Source: Herbivorax alkaliphila (GTDB lineage: Bacteria; Bacillota; Clostridia; Acetivibrionales; Acetivibrionaceae). Taken from it: a stretch of DNA of 64,000 nt. Every line of letters starts with the position of its first letter. Within the stretch, counting starts at the first letter, position 1. Below are positions 47,268-56,872 of the stretch, in pieces. The stretch is taken from assembly GCF_030848475.1 (NCBI RefSeq), contig NZ_JAVDDS010000003.1, forward strand, positions 1-64,000, in the 5' to 3' direction. The notes below the pieces were generated by a model that did no database searches, had not been told where the DNA came from, and saw only the letters and a list, made by a program, of their open reading frames with translations. The translations under genes and the position numbers were made by a program.

Positions 47268-47477
47268 TTAGTCTTTATTTTTAATGCCAAATCTTTTATT
47301 AAACTTATCAACACGGCCACCTGTATCTACCAGCTTTTGCTTGCCAGTATAGAAAGGATGACAATTAGAACATATCTCAACATGTACATCTTTTCTAGTA
47401 GATCCAGTTTCATAAGTGGCACCGCATGCACATTTAATAGTAGTTTCTGAATACTTTGGGTGTATAGCCTCTTTCAT
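47268..47477 (-). CDS. rpmE: 50S ribosomal protein L31, zinc-binding type
   Basis: A 69-residue protein starting [19 protein letters not shown] with the second Cys pair in [18 protein letters not shown] and the end [11 protein letters not shown]. The C-A-C…C-S-N-C set marks the zinc-containing form. Start at 47477, ATG after TAGGTG; the frame opens three codons earlier at GTG. It follows rho, the usual order. Confidence 0.95.
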   Translation of the reverse strand: MKEAIHPKYSETTIKCACGATYETGSTRKDVHVEICSNCHPFYTGKQKLVDTGGRVDKFNKRFGIKNKD

Positions 47478-47589
47478 ATTTTTCACCTACTTTCAAACTT
47501 TATACAATTAACTTCACATACTAAATATTTATACATTAATCTTAAAATGCAAAAAATATTGTATCATAAAACAGGGATATGTGCAAGAA

Positions 47590-49407
47590 TTATTTGTCGA
47601 CAAAAGCCAAATTAATACTATTGACAAAATCAACATTATTCTTTGTTTGCACTAATCGATTTACAAGCATCTCTGTTACTTCACCTGTTCCCATATTACT
47701 CATGGCTTTCCTTATAGCCCATATTCCCTCAAGTTCTTTTTGACCAAGCAACAAGTCTTCTCTTCTTGTACCTGATTTGTTTATGTCTATTGCAGGGAAT
47801 ATTCTTTTTTCTGATAGTTTTCTGTCTAAGTGAAGTTCCATATTACCTGTTCCCTTAAACTCCTCAAATATAACATCATCCATCCTGCTTCCTGTTTCAA
47901 TAAGAGCAGTAGCCATTATTGTAAGACTTCCACCAAACTCTATATTTCTTGCAGCTCCAAAAAATCTTTTTGGTTTATGAAGTGCACCTGGGTCAAGACC
48001 TCCTGATAATGTCCTTCCTGTTGGCGGTATTGTAAGGTTATATGCCCTTGCAAGCCTTGTAATACTATCTAATAGTATTACAACATCCTTCTTTTGTTCA
48101 ACAAGCCTCTGTGCTCTTTCTAAAACCATTTCTGCAACTTTTATATGATGTTCTGGGACTTCATCAAATGTAGAGTATATAACTTCACCATTTATAGAAC
48201 GTTGCATATCTGTTACTTCCTCAGGTCTTTCATCAATAAGTAATACAATAAGTTCAAACTCTGAATAATTTCTTGTAATAGCATTTGCAACCTTCTTTAA
48301 TAAAATTGTCTTACCTGCTTTAGGAGGCGAAACAATCATACCACGCTGTCCCTTACCTATTGGTGCTATTAAATCAATTAATCTAGTTGACAATTCTCTT
48401 GGAGCTGTTTCAAGAGTAATCCTGTCCTCTGGATATATAGGTGTTAAATACTCAAAAGACGTTCTTTTAGTCGCTGCCTCAGGGGGATCCCCATTAACTG
48501 TTTGAACATATAATAAAGCCTGAAATTTCTCCCCTTCTTTTGGGATCCTTCCTTTACCTCTGATTTTATCACCTGTTCTTAAGTTAAAACGTCTGATTTG
48601 TGATGGCGAAACATATACATCTCTAGGACCAGATAAATAGTTATCACTTCTTAAAAATCCATAACCATCAGGTAAAACTTCTAGCACTCCCTCAACTGGA
48701 TCATCACTTTCAATCTTCTCAAATCCATTAGAATGGCTAAAATTTTCTCCGTTTCTTTTGTGAGTTACATTTCTCTTTTCATGCTTAGAACCATTTCCAT
48801 TCCCTGAATCTTTCCTTGCCTCCGCCTTTTTATCATCACGGTCGGAATGAAAATTCTGTACTGGTCTTTCATCTCTTTTAACAACTTCATTATTTTGTTT
48901 CTTATTTTGAAGCTTTTCGTTGGCGGATTCTTTAATATTATTTTGATGATTTTGTGTAGTCTCTTTAACTGTCTGACTTTTGACATCTGTGCTTTCAGTC
49001 TTTCTTCTTCCTGTGTCCTTTTCATTATTGTCTTGTTTTTTATTATCTTCTTTGACTTCCCTCTTATCCTCTTTAACTTCTTCTCTGTCTTTTTTTTCAG
49101 TATCATCTGAAACTTTAACTGTCTTTGGTCTTCCCCTCTTAGACTTTCTTAACACAGGAGTTTCTTCTTGTTTTTTAGCTTCTTCAGTCTTCTTGGACTT
49201 TTTTTCAACATCGATATCTAATTTTTTCGTTTTAGTTTCTACTTTACTTGATTTTTTATCTTGTTCAGCATTTTCAATCTTTTGAGATTGATAAATTTTT
49301 TCAATAAGTTCACTCTTTCGCAACCTGGTAATGCTTTTTAATCCCATCATTTTTGCAATATACCTCAGGTCCTCAAGTGTCTTATCTTTAAGATTAATAC
49401 CCTCCAT
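47590..49407 (-). CDS. rho: transcription termination factor Rho with long disordered insert
   Basis: A 605-residue hexameric RNA helicase. A short N-terminal helical domain (residues 1-40, [20 protein letters not shown]) is followed by about 190 residues of Lys/Glu/Asp/Asn-rich low-complexity sequence (41-230) including RGRPKTVKV. Then come the RNA-binding fold ([20 protein letters not shown]) and the motor ([31 protein letters not shown]). E. coli Rho is 419 residues, so the insert accounts for the extra length. AGGTGGTG precedes the ATG. Confidence 0.96.
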   Translation of the reverse strand: MEGINLKDKTLEDLRYIAKMMGLKSITRLRKSELIEKIYQSQKIENAEQDKKSSKVETKTKKLDIDVEKKSKKTEEAKKQEETPVLRKSKRGRPKTVKVSDDTEKKDREEVKEDKREVKEDNKKQDNNEKDTGRRKTESTDVKSQTVKETTQNHQNNIKESANEKLQNKKQNNEVVKRDERPVQNFHSDRDDKKAEARKDSGNGNGSKHEKRNVTHKRNGENFSHSNGFEKIESDDPVEGVLEVLPDGYGFLRSDNYLSGPRDVYVSPSQIRRFNLRTGDKIRGKGRIPKEGEKFQALLYVQTVNGDPPEAATKRTSFEYLTPIYPEDRITLETAPRELSTRLIDLIAPIGKGQRGMIVSPPKAGKTILLKKVANAITRNYSEFELIVLLIDERPEEVTDMQRSINGEVIYSTFDEVPEHHIKVAEMVLERAQRLVEQKKDVVILLDSITRLARAYNLTIPPTGRTLSGGLDPGALHKPKRFFGAARNIEFGGSLTIMATALIETGSRMDDVIFEEFKGTGNMELHLDRKLSEKRIFPAIDINKSGTRREDLLLGQKELEGIWAIRKAMSNMGTGEVTEMLVNRLVQTKNNVDFVNSINLAFVDK

Positions 49408-49617
49408 ATCACACCACCTTACTTAAACATAGTTATATATAAATTTACAGGGAGTTCATTAATTAGATAAAGTAAGTAAAACCCTTGCACGGAAGAAAGG
49501 TTAGTACTTTGAGGAGAATGTTAGAGTATCTCTACAAACAATAACTATTATATCAACACACATAAAATTTGTCAATTATAAAATTTCACAGTTTTTGAAA
49601 AAATCAAGCTGATATAA

Positions 49618-50292
49618 TTATAGAAATCTCCCATCTCTTTTAATTATAAATGGTTCCATTGGCTTTAAATCCACTGGTTGTTCTTCATCTAAAAGCATAA
49701 TTTTCTTTATCAATAAATTAACTTTCAAGTGTTCATTAGATGAAGCATATATAATTTTATTACCCGGACATAGATTACACCTCAAATAAATTTTATCAGA
49801 AAGCAGTAACAATTCAATATCATCATTACCACATTCACAAAATAAATTACCCCTTTCAGCTATATCATGAATGATATTCAATGAATCAAACATAACCTGA
49901 GTATTATTAAAATAATTATCATACCCAAACATGTTTATTAACTCATCATACTCTCTTTCTAAATTATCTATCTTTTCTCTTACTATCTGGTCACTCCCCA
50001 TAAAACATTGCTTCATACCAGTATTTGGACAATTAAAAATATAGATTTCCTGAGCAATAAATTCTTTTACACTCATTAAATAAGTGTGATTAGTTCCACA
50101 TCCCATACATGGTATAACAGTCCTAAAAGTTGAAGGACTCTCTTTTTTTATTACCAGTGACGATCCTTTGCAGCGACAAGTAAAAACAATCTCTTCTTTT
50201 TGTGGTATTTCAAATAGAGATATGTTGTTAAACTGGAATGTTCCACATGAAGAACACTTGTAAGCAAAGGTTGTACCAGTATTAATTATCAT
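49618..50292 (-). CDS. hypothetical protein with repeated zinc-ribbon-like Cys pairs
   Basis: A 224-residue protein that I do not recognise. It holds at least four Cys pairs in zinc-ribbon spacing: CSSC (residues about 12-15), CRC, CMGC with GTNHTYLM, and CECG…CNLC. No membrane segments. A helical link with EKIDNLEREYDELINMFGYD joins the two Cys-rich halves. Start at 50292, ATG after GAGGTGGG. It lies alone between rho and two tRNA genes. Metal-binding, possibly nucleic-acid or protein binding, is inferred only. Confidence 0.65.
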   Translation of the reverse strand: MIINTGTTFAYKCSSCGTFQFNNISLFEIPQKEEIVFTCRCKGSSLVIKKESPSTFRTVIPCMGCGTNHTYLMSVKEFIAQEIYIFNCPNTGMKQCFMGSDQIVREKIDNLEREYDELINMFGYDNYFNNTQVMFDSLNIIHDIAERGNLFCECGNDDIELLLLSDKIYLRCNLCPGNKIIYASSNEHLKVNLLIKKIMLLDEEQPVDLKPMEPFIIKRDGRFL

Positions 50293-50625
50293 TTTACCCA
50301 CCTCTATATAATTAATTCGTTAAATACACGAAAAATCCTCTTTTTATTTTTCTATTCTTAAACAAATACTTTCAGAATAGATACTTTATTAAATGTACAT
50401 GTCACTTGCTTTCTAGTATGAGACTCATGCACAAAGACATTCATTTGCGTTCAGTATTTTCATCATATAATTTGTAAACTTTTCATGAATGTCTATTAAA
50501 GAGAATATATAAAATTCTATAGAAATGGTTTCCATGAATCATATATATTAAACCCACATTATAAAAATTATCTAATTTTCAACTTGTATGTGCGGCCTAA
50601 TAAAAAATCCTGCATATGCAAGATT

Positions 50626-50700
50626 GGAGCTGGTGGACGGACTCGAACCCCCGACCTGCTGATTACAAGTCAGCTGCTCTACCAACTGAGCTACACCAGC
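50626..50700 (-). tRNA. tRNA-Thr (anticodon TGT)
   Basis: The minus strand reads GCTGGTGTAGCTCAGTTGGT and onward with acceptor stem GCTGGTG/CACCAGC, anticodon loop CTTGTAA, TpsiC arm GGTTCGAGTCC and an encoded CCA end. A weak hairpin with a T tract follows (50594-50618). Confidence 0.95.
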
Positions 50701-50823
50701 TTAAATTATAATATCTTTTCAAAAAAATAATTTGCCTGCCCTAAAACTCTAATCCTAGACAACGACAAATCACTTTGCTAACTTTAAACCCTTGTTACAA
50801 ACAATCTTTTAGCTGTAATTCAT

Positions 50824-50900
50824 TGGTCGGGGTGAGAGGACTTGAACCCCCGGCCCCATGGTCCCAAACCACGTGCGCTACCAGCTGCGCTACACCCCGA
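50824..50900 (-). tRNA. tRNA-Pro (anticodon TGG)
   Basis: The minus strand reads TCGGGGTGTAGCGCAGCTGG and onward with acceptor stem CGGGGTG/CACCCCG, anticodon loop TTTGGGA, TpsiC arm GGTTCAAGTCC and encoded CCA. It lies 123 bases upstream of tRNA-Thr on the same strand. No other feature is seen in 50901-51189 except the site before the next gene. Confidence 0.95.
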
Positions 50901-51198
50901 TTTTTTTTAGCAACAAAAAGTATTTTACTACATAGTATATTATTATTCAAACTGATATTTCTTCAATTTTTCGATATTAGGTCTGTAAATCTCTATATTT
51001 CTTGCTTTTTCGCTCATATTCTTATACATTTAAAGATATAAAATATTTTTTTTAAGTTTTAAAACTCAAGAACATGGACAATACTTTGTAACACAATGTT
51101 AACTTGCTACTTAGATGTATATATTTTATAATTGTTTTTAAAAGAATCGCTTTGGTTTTTTAAAGTAAAATGAAATACTAAATTAAGAGGTGGAATTT

Positions 51199-54000
51199 AT
51201 GAATTACATAAGAAAAAAAGTTGCAATGATTTTAATGCTGGCAATTGTATTTGTGTCCTTTTATTCTAATACAAATGTTAATGCAAATATCATTTATGAA
51301 GAAACTACATTGGAAACTATCACTTCAGGAGTTACTTTAGAGAATATAACCCGTTTTTCCGATGAAGGGTGGCAGAACATTAATGTATTAAGAGTAAATC
51401 TTACTAACCCTAATGTACAAATTGATACTCTCTCAAATAAAGACTCACTAAAAAACCTTACAAATACAAAAGAACTTGTCGAATCTCACGAAGCGATAGC
51501 TGCAGTAAATGCAGGTTTTTTCAGCTGGATGCAGGAAAGTGGAAAAGCATCCCCTAACGGTCCTTTTGTAAAATCTGGCGAACTTATGTCAGTCAATCAC
51601 GAACATAATAGATATAGCGACTCAATGGCCACTATTTCACTAGACAAAAAAAACAATGTGCTTTATGATTTTTGGAAAATAGACATGGAAATGATAGCTT
51701 ATAATGGAAAGTCCATGGTTGTGTCCCGATATAACAAGTCCAGCTTTAACGACTACGAAGATGTAACAATGTGGTGTAGAAATTGGGATGAATATTCTCA
51801 TGGTGCCACTGAAGAATACCCTGATATGGTTGAAATGGTTATTGAAAATACACTTGTTACAGATATACGTGAAGGCAAACCTCCTGTGGAAATCCCAGAG
51901 AACGGTTATGTAGTAATGGCAAGGGGTGAAAGAGCAGATTTTATCAAAAACAATTTTATTGAAGGAAGTCCTATTTTCCTTTCTATTTCAACAAATCCAG
52001 ATTGGGAAAATATGAAAATGTCTGTTGGAGGTAGTGCCATTCTCGTGAAAAACGGCAAAATACCTTCAACTTTTTCTTATAAGATTGGAGGCAGGCACCC
52101 ACGTACAATGGCCGGCAGCTCAAGCAATGGAAGGGAATTACTTCTTGTTACAGTTGATGGACGTCAGCAGGGAAGTTTGGGAATGACCCAGACTGAATCT
52201 GCATCTCTTATGCTAGAACTTGGTGCATATAATGCACTAAATCTAGACGGCGGCGGCTCCACTACAATGGCAGCAAGAAAACCTGGGACACAAAATATCG
52301 AAATTGTAAACACCCCTTCTGACGGCTCTGCTAGAAGAGTTTCCAATGCAATAGGTGTCTTTTCAGTTTTTCCACCTTATCCATTGGAACATCTTATGAT
52401 TGATACTATAGAACCAAATGTTTTTGTAAATACCTCAAGAGAATTTAAAGCTATTGGCATTGACTCATATATGAATCCTCACAGCATAAGTCAGAGCGAC
52501 GTAGATTGGAGTGTCTCAGGTGTAGAAGGAAGCTTTGAAAACAATGTGTTTTATCCTGAATCATCAGGCACAGCAACTATTACTGCCTCTTTGGGAAGGG
52601 TAGAAACTTCTATGGAAGTTAATGTGCTGCCTTCTCCTAGCGAACTTATACTTAGTTCAAATTCTCTCAAAATGAATGTTGAGCAAATTAGAAGTATTTC
52701 TGTTATAGGAAAGGATAATCAAGGATACTCTGCACGCATAAGCTCTAAAGATGTAGACTGGTCCCTTACAGGAGATATTGGAGAGCTTGAGTCAAATACA
52801 TTTACTGCAAAAGAAACTGGAACAGGTTATATTACAGCTTCCGTTGGTGATGCCAAAGCACACTGCACAATTTCAGTAGCTCTTGAAACTGATTACGTAA
52901 TAGATTCTTTTGACAAACTAAACGGTTCCTTTGAATCTGTGCCTGAAACTATTTCTGGCAGCTATGAAATCACCAAGGAAATAGATAATGAGAGCAGCGG
53001 CAAATTAACATATGACTTTGATACGCCTGATGGAACAAGAGCTGCTTATCTGATATTTGAAGATGAAGGCATAGAGTTAAAGGAGAACACCACTAAAATA
53101 GGTTTTTGGGCATATAACCCTCATGAAAATTCCAACTGGTTAAGAGGAGAAGTGATTGACTCTAGAGGTAATAAACATTTTATTGATTTTGCCGAAACTT
53201 TAGAGTGGTCAGGATGGGAATATGTTGAGGCCTCTGTTTCAGGCATAAACTCACCTGAAAAACTTACAAAAATATATGTGGTTCAGGTTAATCCTGTAAC
53301 AAGCACCGGAAGTCTTTATTTAGATGATCTAACTTTGACTACTGCAACATATCCAGTTATTGATGAAGATGAAATACCTAAAGATACTACTCCTGTACAT
53401 GAAGCAGACAGATCTGTCAAACTTTCTGAAGAAGATGATTTTAAAAAATTCATTGTGTTTGGAGAAAAAAATAAAGCAGACAATCTTTTAGAAAACCTTT
53501 TGCTTATGAACTTGCAAGAAAAAACTGAAATTGAAAATAATTTAGAAAATAATTCAATTGAAACCAAATTTTTAACCGACTACAGCACTTATAGATCTTA
53601 TGATTCTAACGGTTGTCGTTTTATTGAGCTAAATACGTCTAATAACAGTATTAGAACAAGTGCATCAGGTCAATGGCAGTGGTTATTAAGGCAACTTGAT
53701 TCATTTACAGGTGAAAACTTATTTATTTTCATGGAAAACTCTCTAGATAATTTTAATGATCATTTAGAGGCAGAACTTCTAAAAGATATACTTGCTGAGC
53801 ACAAAAATAATGGCAAAAATATCTGGGTGTTTTTTAATGACAGCAAAGATAGTGTCAATATGGAAAACGGTATAAAATATATTGGTTCAGCAGGGCTTAA
53901 TGCAGATAACCTAACTCCGGATAATGCACATACAGTCAAGTACGTTGAAGTTACTATAAAGGGAAATGAAGTAACATATCAAGTTAGAAGTTTGATTTGA
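51199..54000 (+). CDS. secreted phosphodiester glycosidase-like (NAGPA) multidomain protein
   Basis: A 933-residue exported protein. Signal peptide in residues 1-29 (KKVAMILMLAIVFVSFYSN). A NAGPA-type domain (about 60-390) has AAVNAGFFSWMQ and the hallmark NLDGGGSTTMA. Two bacterial Ig-like domains follow (about 395-565; DWSVSGVEGSFENN, ETGTGYITASVGD), then a carbohydrate-binding-like beta sandwich (about 570-715) and a C-terminal domain of 200 residues with FIVFGEKNKADNLLENL that recalls a metallophosphoesterase without its metal ligands. Probably acts on wall or exopolysaccharide; the substrate is unknown. Start at 51199, ATG five bases after GAGGTGG. Confidence 0.82.
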   Translation: MNYIRKKVAMILMLAIVFVSFYSNTNVNANIIYEETTLETITSGVTLENITRFSDEGWQNINVLRVNLTNPNVQIDTLSNKDSLKNLTNTKELVESHEAIAAVNAGFFSWMQESGKASPNGPFVKSGELMSVNHEHNRYSDSMATISLDKKNNVLYDFWKIDMEMIAYNGKSMVVSRYNKSSFNDYEDVTMWCRNWDEYSHGATEEYPDMVEMVIENTLVTDIREGKPPVEIPENGYVVMARGERADFIKNNFIEGSPIFLSISTNPDWENMKMSVGGSAILVKNGKIPSTFSYKIGGRHPRTMAGSSSNGRELLLVTVDGRQQGSLGMTQTESASLMLELGAYNALNLDGGGSTTMAARKPGTQNIEIVNTPSDGSARRVSNAIGVFSVFPPYPLEHLMIDTIEPNVFVNTSREFKAIGIDSYMNPHSISQSDVDWSVSGVEGSFENNVFYPESSGTATITASLGRVETSMEVNVLPSPSELILSSNSLKMNVEQIRSISVIGKDNQGYSARISSKDVDWSLTGDIGELESNTFTAKETGTGYITASVGDAKAHCTISVALETDYVIDSFDKLNGSFESVPETISGSYEITKEIDNESSGKLTYDFDTPDGTRAAYLIFEDEGIELKENTTKIGFWAYNPHENSNWLRGEVIDSRGNKHFIDFAETLEWSGWEYVEASVSGINSPEKLTKIYVVQVNPVTSTGSLYLDDLTLTTATYPVIDEDEIPKDTTPVHEADRSVKLSEEDDFKKFIVFGEKNKADNLLENLLLMNLQEKTEIENNLENNSIETKFLTDYSTYRSYDSNGCRFIELNTSNNSIRTSASGQWQWLLRQLDSFTGENLFIFMENSLDNFNDHLEAELLKDILAEHKNNGKNIWVFFNDSKDSVNMENGIKYIGSAGLNADNLTPDNAHTVKYVEVTIKGNEVTYQVRSLI

Positions 54001-54034
54001 GATGTTAGAGGTTAGATGTTAGAGGTGAGAGGTG
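54001..54034 (+). repeat. short tandem repeat GTTAGAGGTTAGA type
   Basis: Imperfect GTTAGA(G/T)GT units directly after the stop codon. A similar GTTAGAAGTTAGAA tract follows the V-ATPase subunit D stop at 45299-45319. Confidence 0.6.
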
Positions 54035-54139
54035 AGCTCGTTTAGCTAAAGCTAAACATCGAGGCTTCAGCTGGAGACTCAACTCCACCTGAAGATTTAT
54101 AAGAGCAACTCCACCTTATAGGTGGAGTCTTAGAATAAG
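54032..54139 (+). repeat. long hairpin repeat containing the 3'-end stem-loop, copy 3
   Basis: Begins GAGCTCGTTTAGCTAAAGCT and continues through CTGGAGACTCAACTCCACCT to CCACCTTATAGGTGGAGTCT and TAGAATAA. Three stem-loops in a row. It matches 56229-56338 over about 108 bases. Both follow plus-strand genes in the same orientation. Confidence 0.8.
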
Positions 54140-54155
54140 TTAGAATTATAAAATG

Positions 54156-54183
54156 GGAGCGATAAAATTTTTCGACGCTCCCA
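54156..54183. terminator. bidirectional terminator between the NAGPA gene and galU
   Basis: GGGAGCG and CGCTCCC pair around a 14-base loop, flanked by TATAAAAT and ATTTTATA, so the stem extends with A-T pairs and leaves T-rich tails on both strands. The two genes converge here. Confidence 0.75.
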
Positions 54184-54192
54184 TCTTCTATT

Positions 54193-55062
54193 TTATAATT
54201 GTTCTGATATTGTTTTTAAATATTCAGAAAAGTCATTTTTCAAATCTTCTCTTTTTAGTGCAAACTCCACAGTTGCCTGTAAAAATCCAATCTTGTTTCC
54301 AACATCATAACGTTTTCCAATAAAATCATAGGCATACATTGCCTCTTCTCCTATAAGGCTCTTTAATGCATCAGTTAATTGGATTTCTCCTCCCTTTCCA
54401 GGTTTTGCAGTCTCAAGGTATTTGAATATTTGAGATGTAATTATATATCTTCCTAGTATGGCCACATTAGATGGTGCCTCTGACTTGTTTGGCTTTTCTA
54501 CTAAATCCTTCACCTTATACACTCTGTCATCTACCTGTCTGCAAGCTACTATCCCATATTTTGAAACATCTTCCTCTGGAACAGTTTGAACACCTAAAAC
54601 AGTTGTCTTATACTCATTATATATGTCTATCATTTGTTTTAGACAGGGAACCTCTGAATCTACAATATCATCTCCTAATAATACAGCAAAAGGTTCATCT
54701 CCTATAAATGACTTGGCACAGTATATAGCATGTCCCAGTCCCCTAGCTTCCTTTTGTCTGATATAATGTATATCTACCATATTTGAAATGTCTTTGACTA
54801 TATTAAGAAGTTGCTCTTTTCCTTTGTTCTCAAGCTCCTGTTCTAGCTCGTATGATTTATCAAAATGGTCTTCTATAGCTCTCTTACTTCTACCAGATAT
54901 GATTATTATGTCTTCAATTCCAGATTTAACTGCTTCCTCAACAATGTATTGAATTGTTGGCTTGTCCACTATAGGTAACATCTCTTTCGGTTGTGCCTTT
55001 GTAGCTGGTAAAAATCTTGTACCTAGACCTGCTGCAGGTATTATCGCTTTTCTAACTTTCAA
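54193..55062 (-). CDS. galU: UTP-glucose-1-phosphate uridylyltransferase
   Basis: A 289-residue enzyme making UDP-glucose. The nucleotide-binding start is IIPAAGLGTRFLPATKAQPK, then KEMLPIVDKPTIQYIVEEAV, LLGDDIVDSEVPCL and GKGGEIQLTDAL. UDP-glucose feeds polysaccharide and glycolipid synthesis. The start is TTG after AGAGGTG. It stands alone, convergent with the secreted-protein gene. Confidence 0.96.
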   Translation of the reverse strand: MKVRKAIIPAAGLGTRFLPATKAQPKEMLPIVDKPTIQYIVEEAVKSGIEDIIIISGRSKRAIEDHFDKSYELEQELENKGKEQLLNIVKDISNMVDIHYIRQKEARGLGHAIYCAKSFIGDEPFAVLLGDDIVDSEVPCLKQMIDIYNEYKTTVLGVQTVPEEDVSKYGIVACRQVDDRVYKVKDLVEKPNKSEAPSNVAILGRYIITSQIFKYLETAKPGKGGEIQLTDALKSLIGEEAMYAYDFIGKRYDVGNKIGFLQATVEFALKREDLKNDFSEYLKTISEQL

Positions 55063-55398
55063 GTTTTAAACACCTCTTTTCATGTTTTGTTGTAAAGATT
55101 TTTTTAATTATATAAAAATATATCTTACCATCTATTCTAGCAAATAAACAACTATATTCCAACAATATTTAGAAATCTTCACATTTTATCATATATAGCT
55201 GCATGTATTTATGCGAAATATTTACAAGCTCTGAGCTATTCTCCTATGCAACCTAGAATGTAGAGCATTGTCCCAAGGAAACCATAAGGTTACATTAGGA
55301 ACAAGAAAATTTTCTTGATTCAATACTAAATTTAGAGGTATAATAAATACATGTACAATTTCTGTATTTCTCACTTTTCCAAAGGAGATGCTTTATAA
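55063..55398. other. intergenic region between galU and yihY
   Basis: About 335 bases without a gene. It contains a 16-base perfect palindrome CAAGAAAATTTTCTTG near 55302 and the string CCTATGCAACC near 55245, which also occurs at 56772, hinting at repeat debris. Divergent promoters must lie here. Confidence 0.4.
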
Positions 55399-56232
55399 AT
55401 GTTCCCTAAAAGAAATAGTAATCTGTTTAAAATTCCAAAAAGAATATACTTTCGCTTTAAAGATGATAATATTACTGCTTTTGCATCACAACTTACTTAT
55501 TCATTTATTTTATCCTTTTTCCCTTTTTTAATTTTTCTGCTTACACTACTAAGTTATACTCCGATAAAAAGCAAAAGGGTTTTGGACTTTCTTTCTGCCA
55601 CCCTTCCAGAAGCGTCATTTGATATTGTTTTAAATACAATTAATCAAATTATTGCATCACGCAGCGGTGCTCTTTTGTCAATCGGAATGATTACAACTAT
55701 CTGGATGGCTTCAAACGGAATGAATGCTGCTATAAAAGGCTTAAATAAAGCATTCGATCAAAAAGAATCCCGTCCATTTTGGAAGGTTAGAGGAATTTCT
55801 ATTATTGCCACGCTTATTTTAGCACTTACAGTTCTTTTTTCTTTTGTCCTTTTAGTTTTTGGAGAAATTATAGGGGAAAATTTATTTCAATTTCTTGGTT
55901 TCTCCCATCTATTTGTTACTGTTTGGAATTTTGCACGATACATAATTACTTTTTTCTCTATGATTTTTGCGTTTTCTCTTTTATATCGCTTTATTCCAAA
56001 CAATCCTCCAAATTTTAAAAAAGTCATACCTGGGGCTATTTTCACAACTTTAGGATGGATAATTGTCTCTTTCTTTTTCTCAATATATATTAATAATTTT
56101 AATAATTACTCTAACATGTATGGAGGTATAGGAGGCATTATCATTCTGCTTATATGGCTTTACTGGATAAGTGTAATAATACTCCTTGGAGGAGAACTTA
56201 ATGCATCTTTAATCATACTGAGAAAAAAGTGA
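55399..56232 (+). CDS. YihY/BrkB family membrane protein
   Basis: A 277-residue protein with about six membrane helices. Family marks include ITAFASQLTYSFILSFFPFL, STLPEASFD-like sequence, IWMASNGMNAAIKGLNKAF and the C-terminal GGIGGIIILLIWLYWISVII. Often mis-called ribonuclease BN; the function is unknown, with transport or envelope roles proposed. AAAGGAGATG precedes the ATG. The stop codon TGA lies inside the repeat that follows. Confidence 0.9.
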   Translation: MFPKRNSNLFKIPKRIYFRFKDDNITAFASQLTYSFILSFFPFLIFLLTLLSYTPIKSKRVLDFLSATLPEASFDIVLNTINQIIASRSGALLSIGMITTIWMASNGMNAAIKGLNKAFDQKESRPFWKVRGISIIATLILALTVLFSFVLLVFGEIIGENLFQFLGFSHLFVTVWNFARYIITFFSMIFAFSLLYRFIPNNPPNFKKVIPGAIFTTLGWIIVSFFFSIYINNFNNYSNMYGGIGGIIILLIWLYWISVIILLGGELNASLIILRKK

Positions 56233-56338
56233 ACTCGTTTAGCTAAAGCTAAACATCGGGGCTTTAGGTGGAGACTCAACTCCACCTGAAGATTTATAAT
56301 AGGAACTCCACCTTATAGAAGGTGAAGTCTTAGAATAA
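56229..56338 (+). repeat. long hairpin repeat containing the 3'-end stem-loop, copy 4
   Basis: GTGAACTCGTTTAGCTAAAG begins inside the yihY stop codon. It continues GGTGGAGACTCAACTCCACC, then AACTCCACCTTATAGAAGGT and AGTCTTAGAATAA. Partner of 54032-54139. Confidence 0.8.
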
Positions 56339-56353
56339 TATAAAACTTTATAC

Positions 56354-56398
56354 GTAAAAAGCAGCATCTCCATTATAAGTGGTGACACTGCTTTTTAC
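56354..56398. terminator. bidirectional terminator between yihY and rpsR
   Basis: GTAAAAAGCAG and CTGCTTTTTAC form an 11-bp stem around 23 bases. The arms supply T tracts in both directions. The genes converge here. Confidence 0.8.
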
Positions 56399-56431
56399 AT
56401 TTATATATTTAACTTTGCACTCATATAATAC

Positions 56432-56686
56432 CTATTCTGAAGTATATGGTAATAACGCAATATGCCTTGCCCTTTTAATTGCTCTTGTCATTTCCCTCTG
56501 ATGCTTTGCACAATTTCCTGAAATTCTTCTTGGTAAAATTTTTCCTCTTTCAGAAAGAAATTTTCTCAGTTTTGCAATATCTTTATACTCTATATCTGTT
56601 ACTTTATCAACACAAAAAGCACAAATTTTTCTCTTTGCTCTTCTTCCTCTCATTGGTCTGTCATTATCTCTTCTTTGTCCTGCCAT
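56432..56686 (-). CDS. rpsR: 30S ribosomal protein S18
   Basis: An 84-residue basic protein ([21 protein letters not shown]) with the conserved [22 protein letters not shown] and [14 protein letters not shown]. It sits on the platform of the small subunit with S6. Third gene of rpsF-ssb-rpsR, but separated from ssb by 225 bases of repeat-rich sequence. GGAGG lies before the ATG. Confidence 0.97.
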   Translation of the reverse strand: MAGQRRDNDRPMRGRRAKRKICAFCVDKVTDIEYKDIAKLRKFLSERGKILPRRISGNCAKHQREMTRAIKRARHIALLPYTSE

Positions 56687-56789
56687 AACTCAAATTCCTC
56701 CTTTCCTTACCTTTTAAAGTAGCAATATTTTACCCCTGTTTTAGCCGTAAAATTGGCACACTACTGTTCTTTCCCTATGCAACCCGTTT

Positions 56790-56872
56790 TAAGGAAAGGT
56801 GTCTTACGTTGAAGACTATTAAAACCTCGCCTTATATCACCCACCTTAAAGAAGGTGTCTTACGGCGAAACC
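56790..56872. repeat. repeat-like sequence between ssb and rpsR
   Basis: GGTGTCTTACG occurs twice (56798 and 56854), the second preceded by a hairpin CACCTT-AAAG-AAGGTG. The AGGTG..GTCTTA pattern is shared with the ends of the long hairpin repeats after yihY and the NAGPA gene. It splits an otherwise tight ribosomal operon. Confidence 0.5.

Noticed and set aside
48765-49106. A 113-codon basic frame inside rho
   Set aside because: It is a shifted frame of the low-complexity Lys/Glu insert of rho, without its own ribosome binding site.
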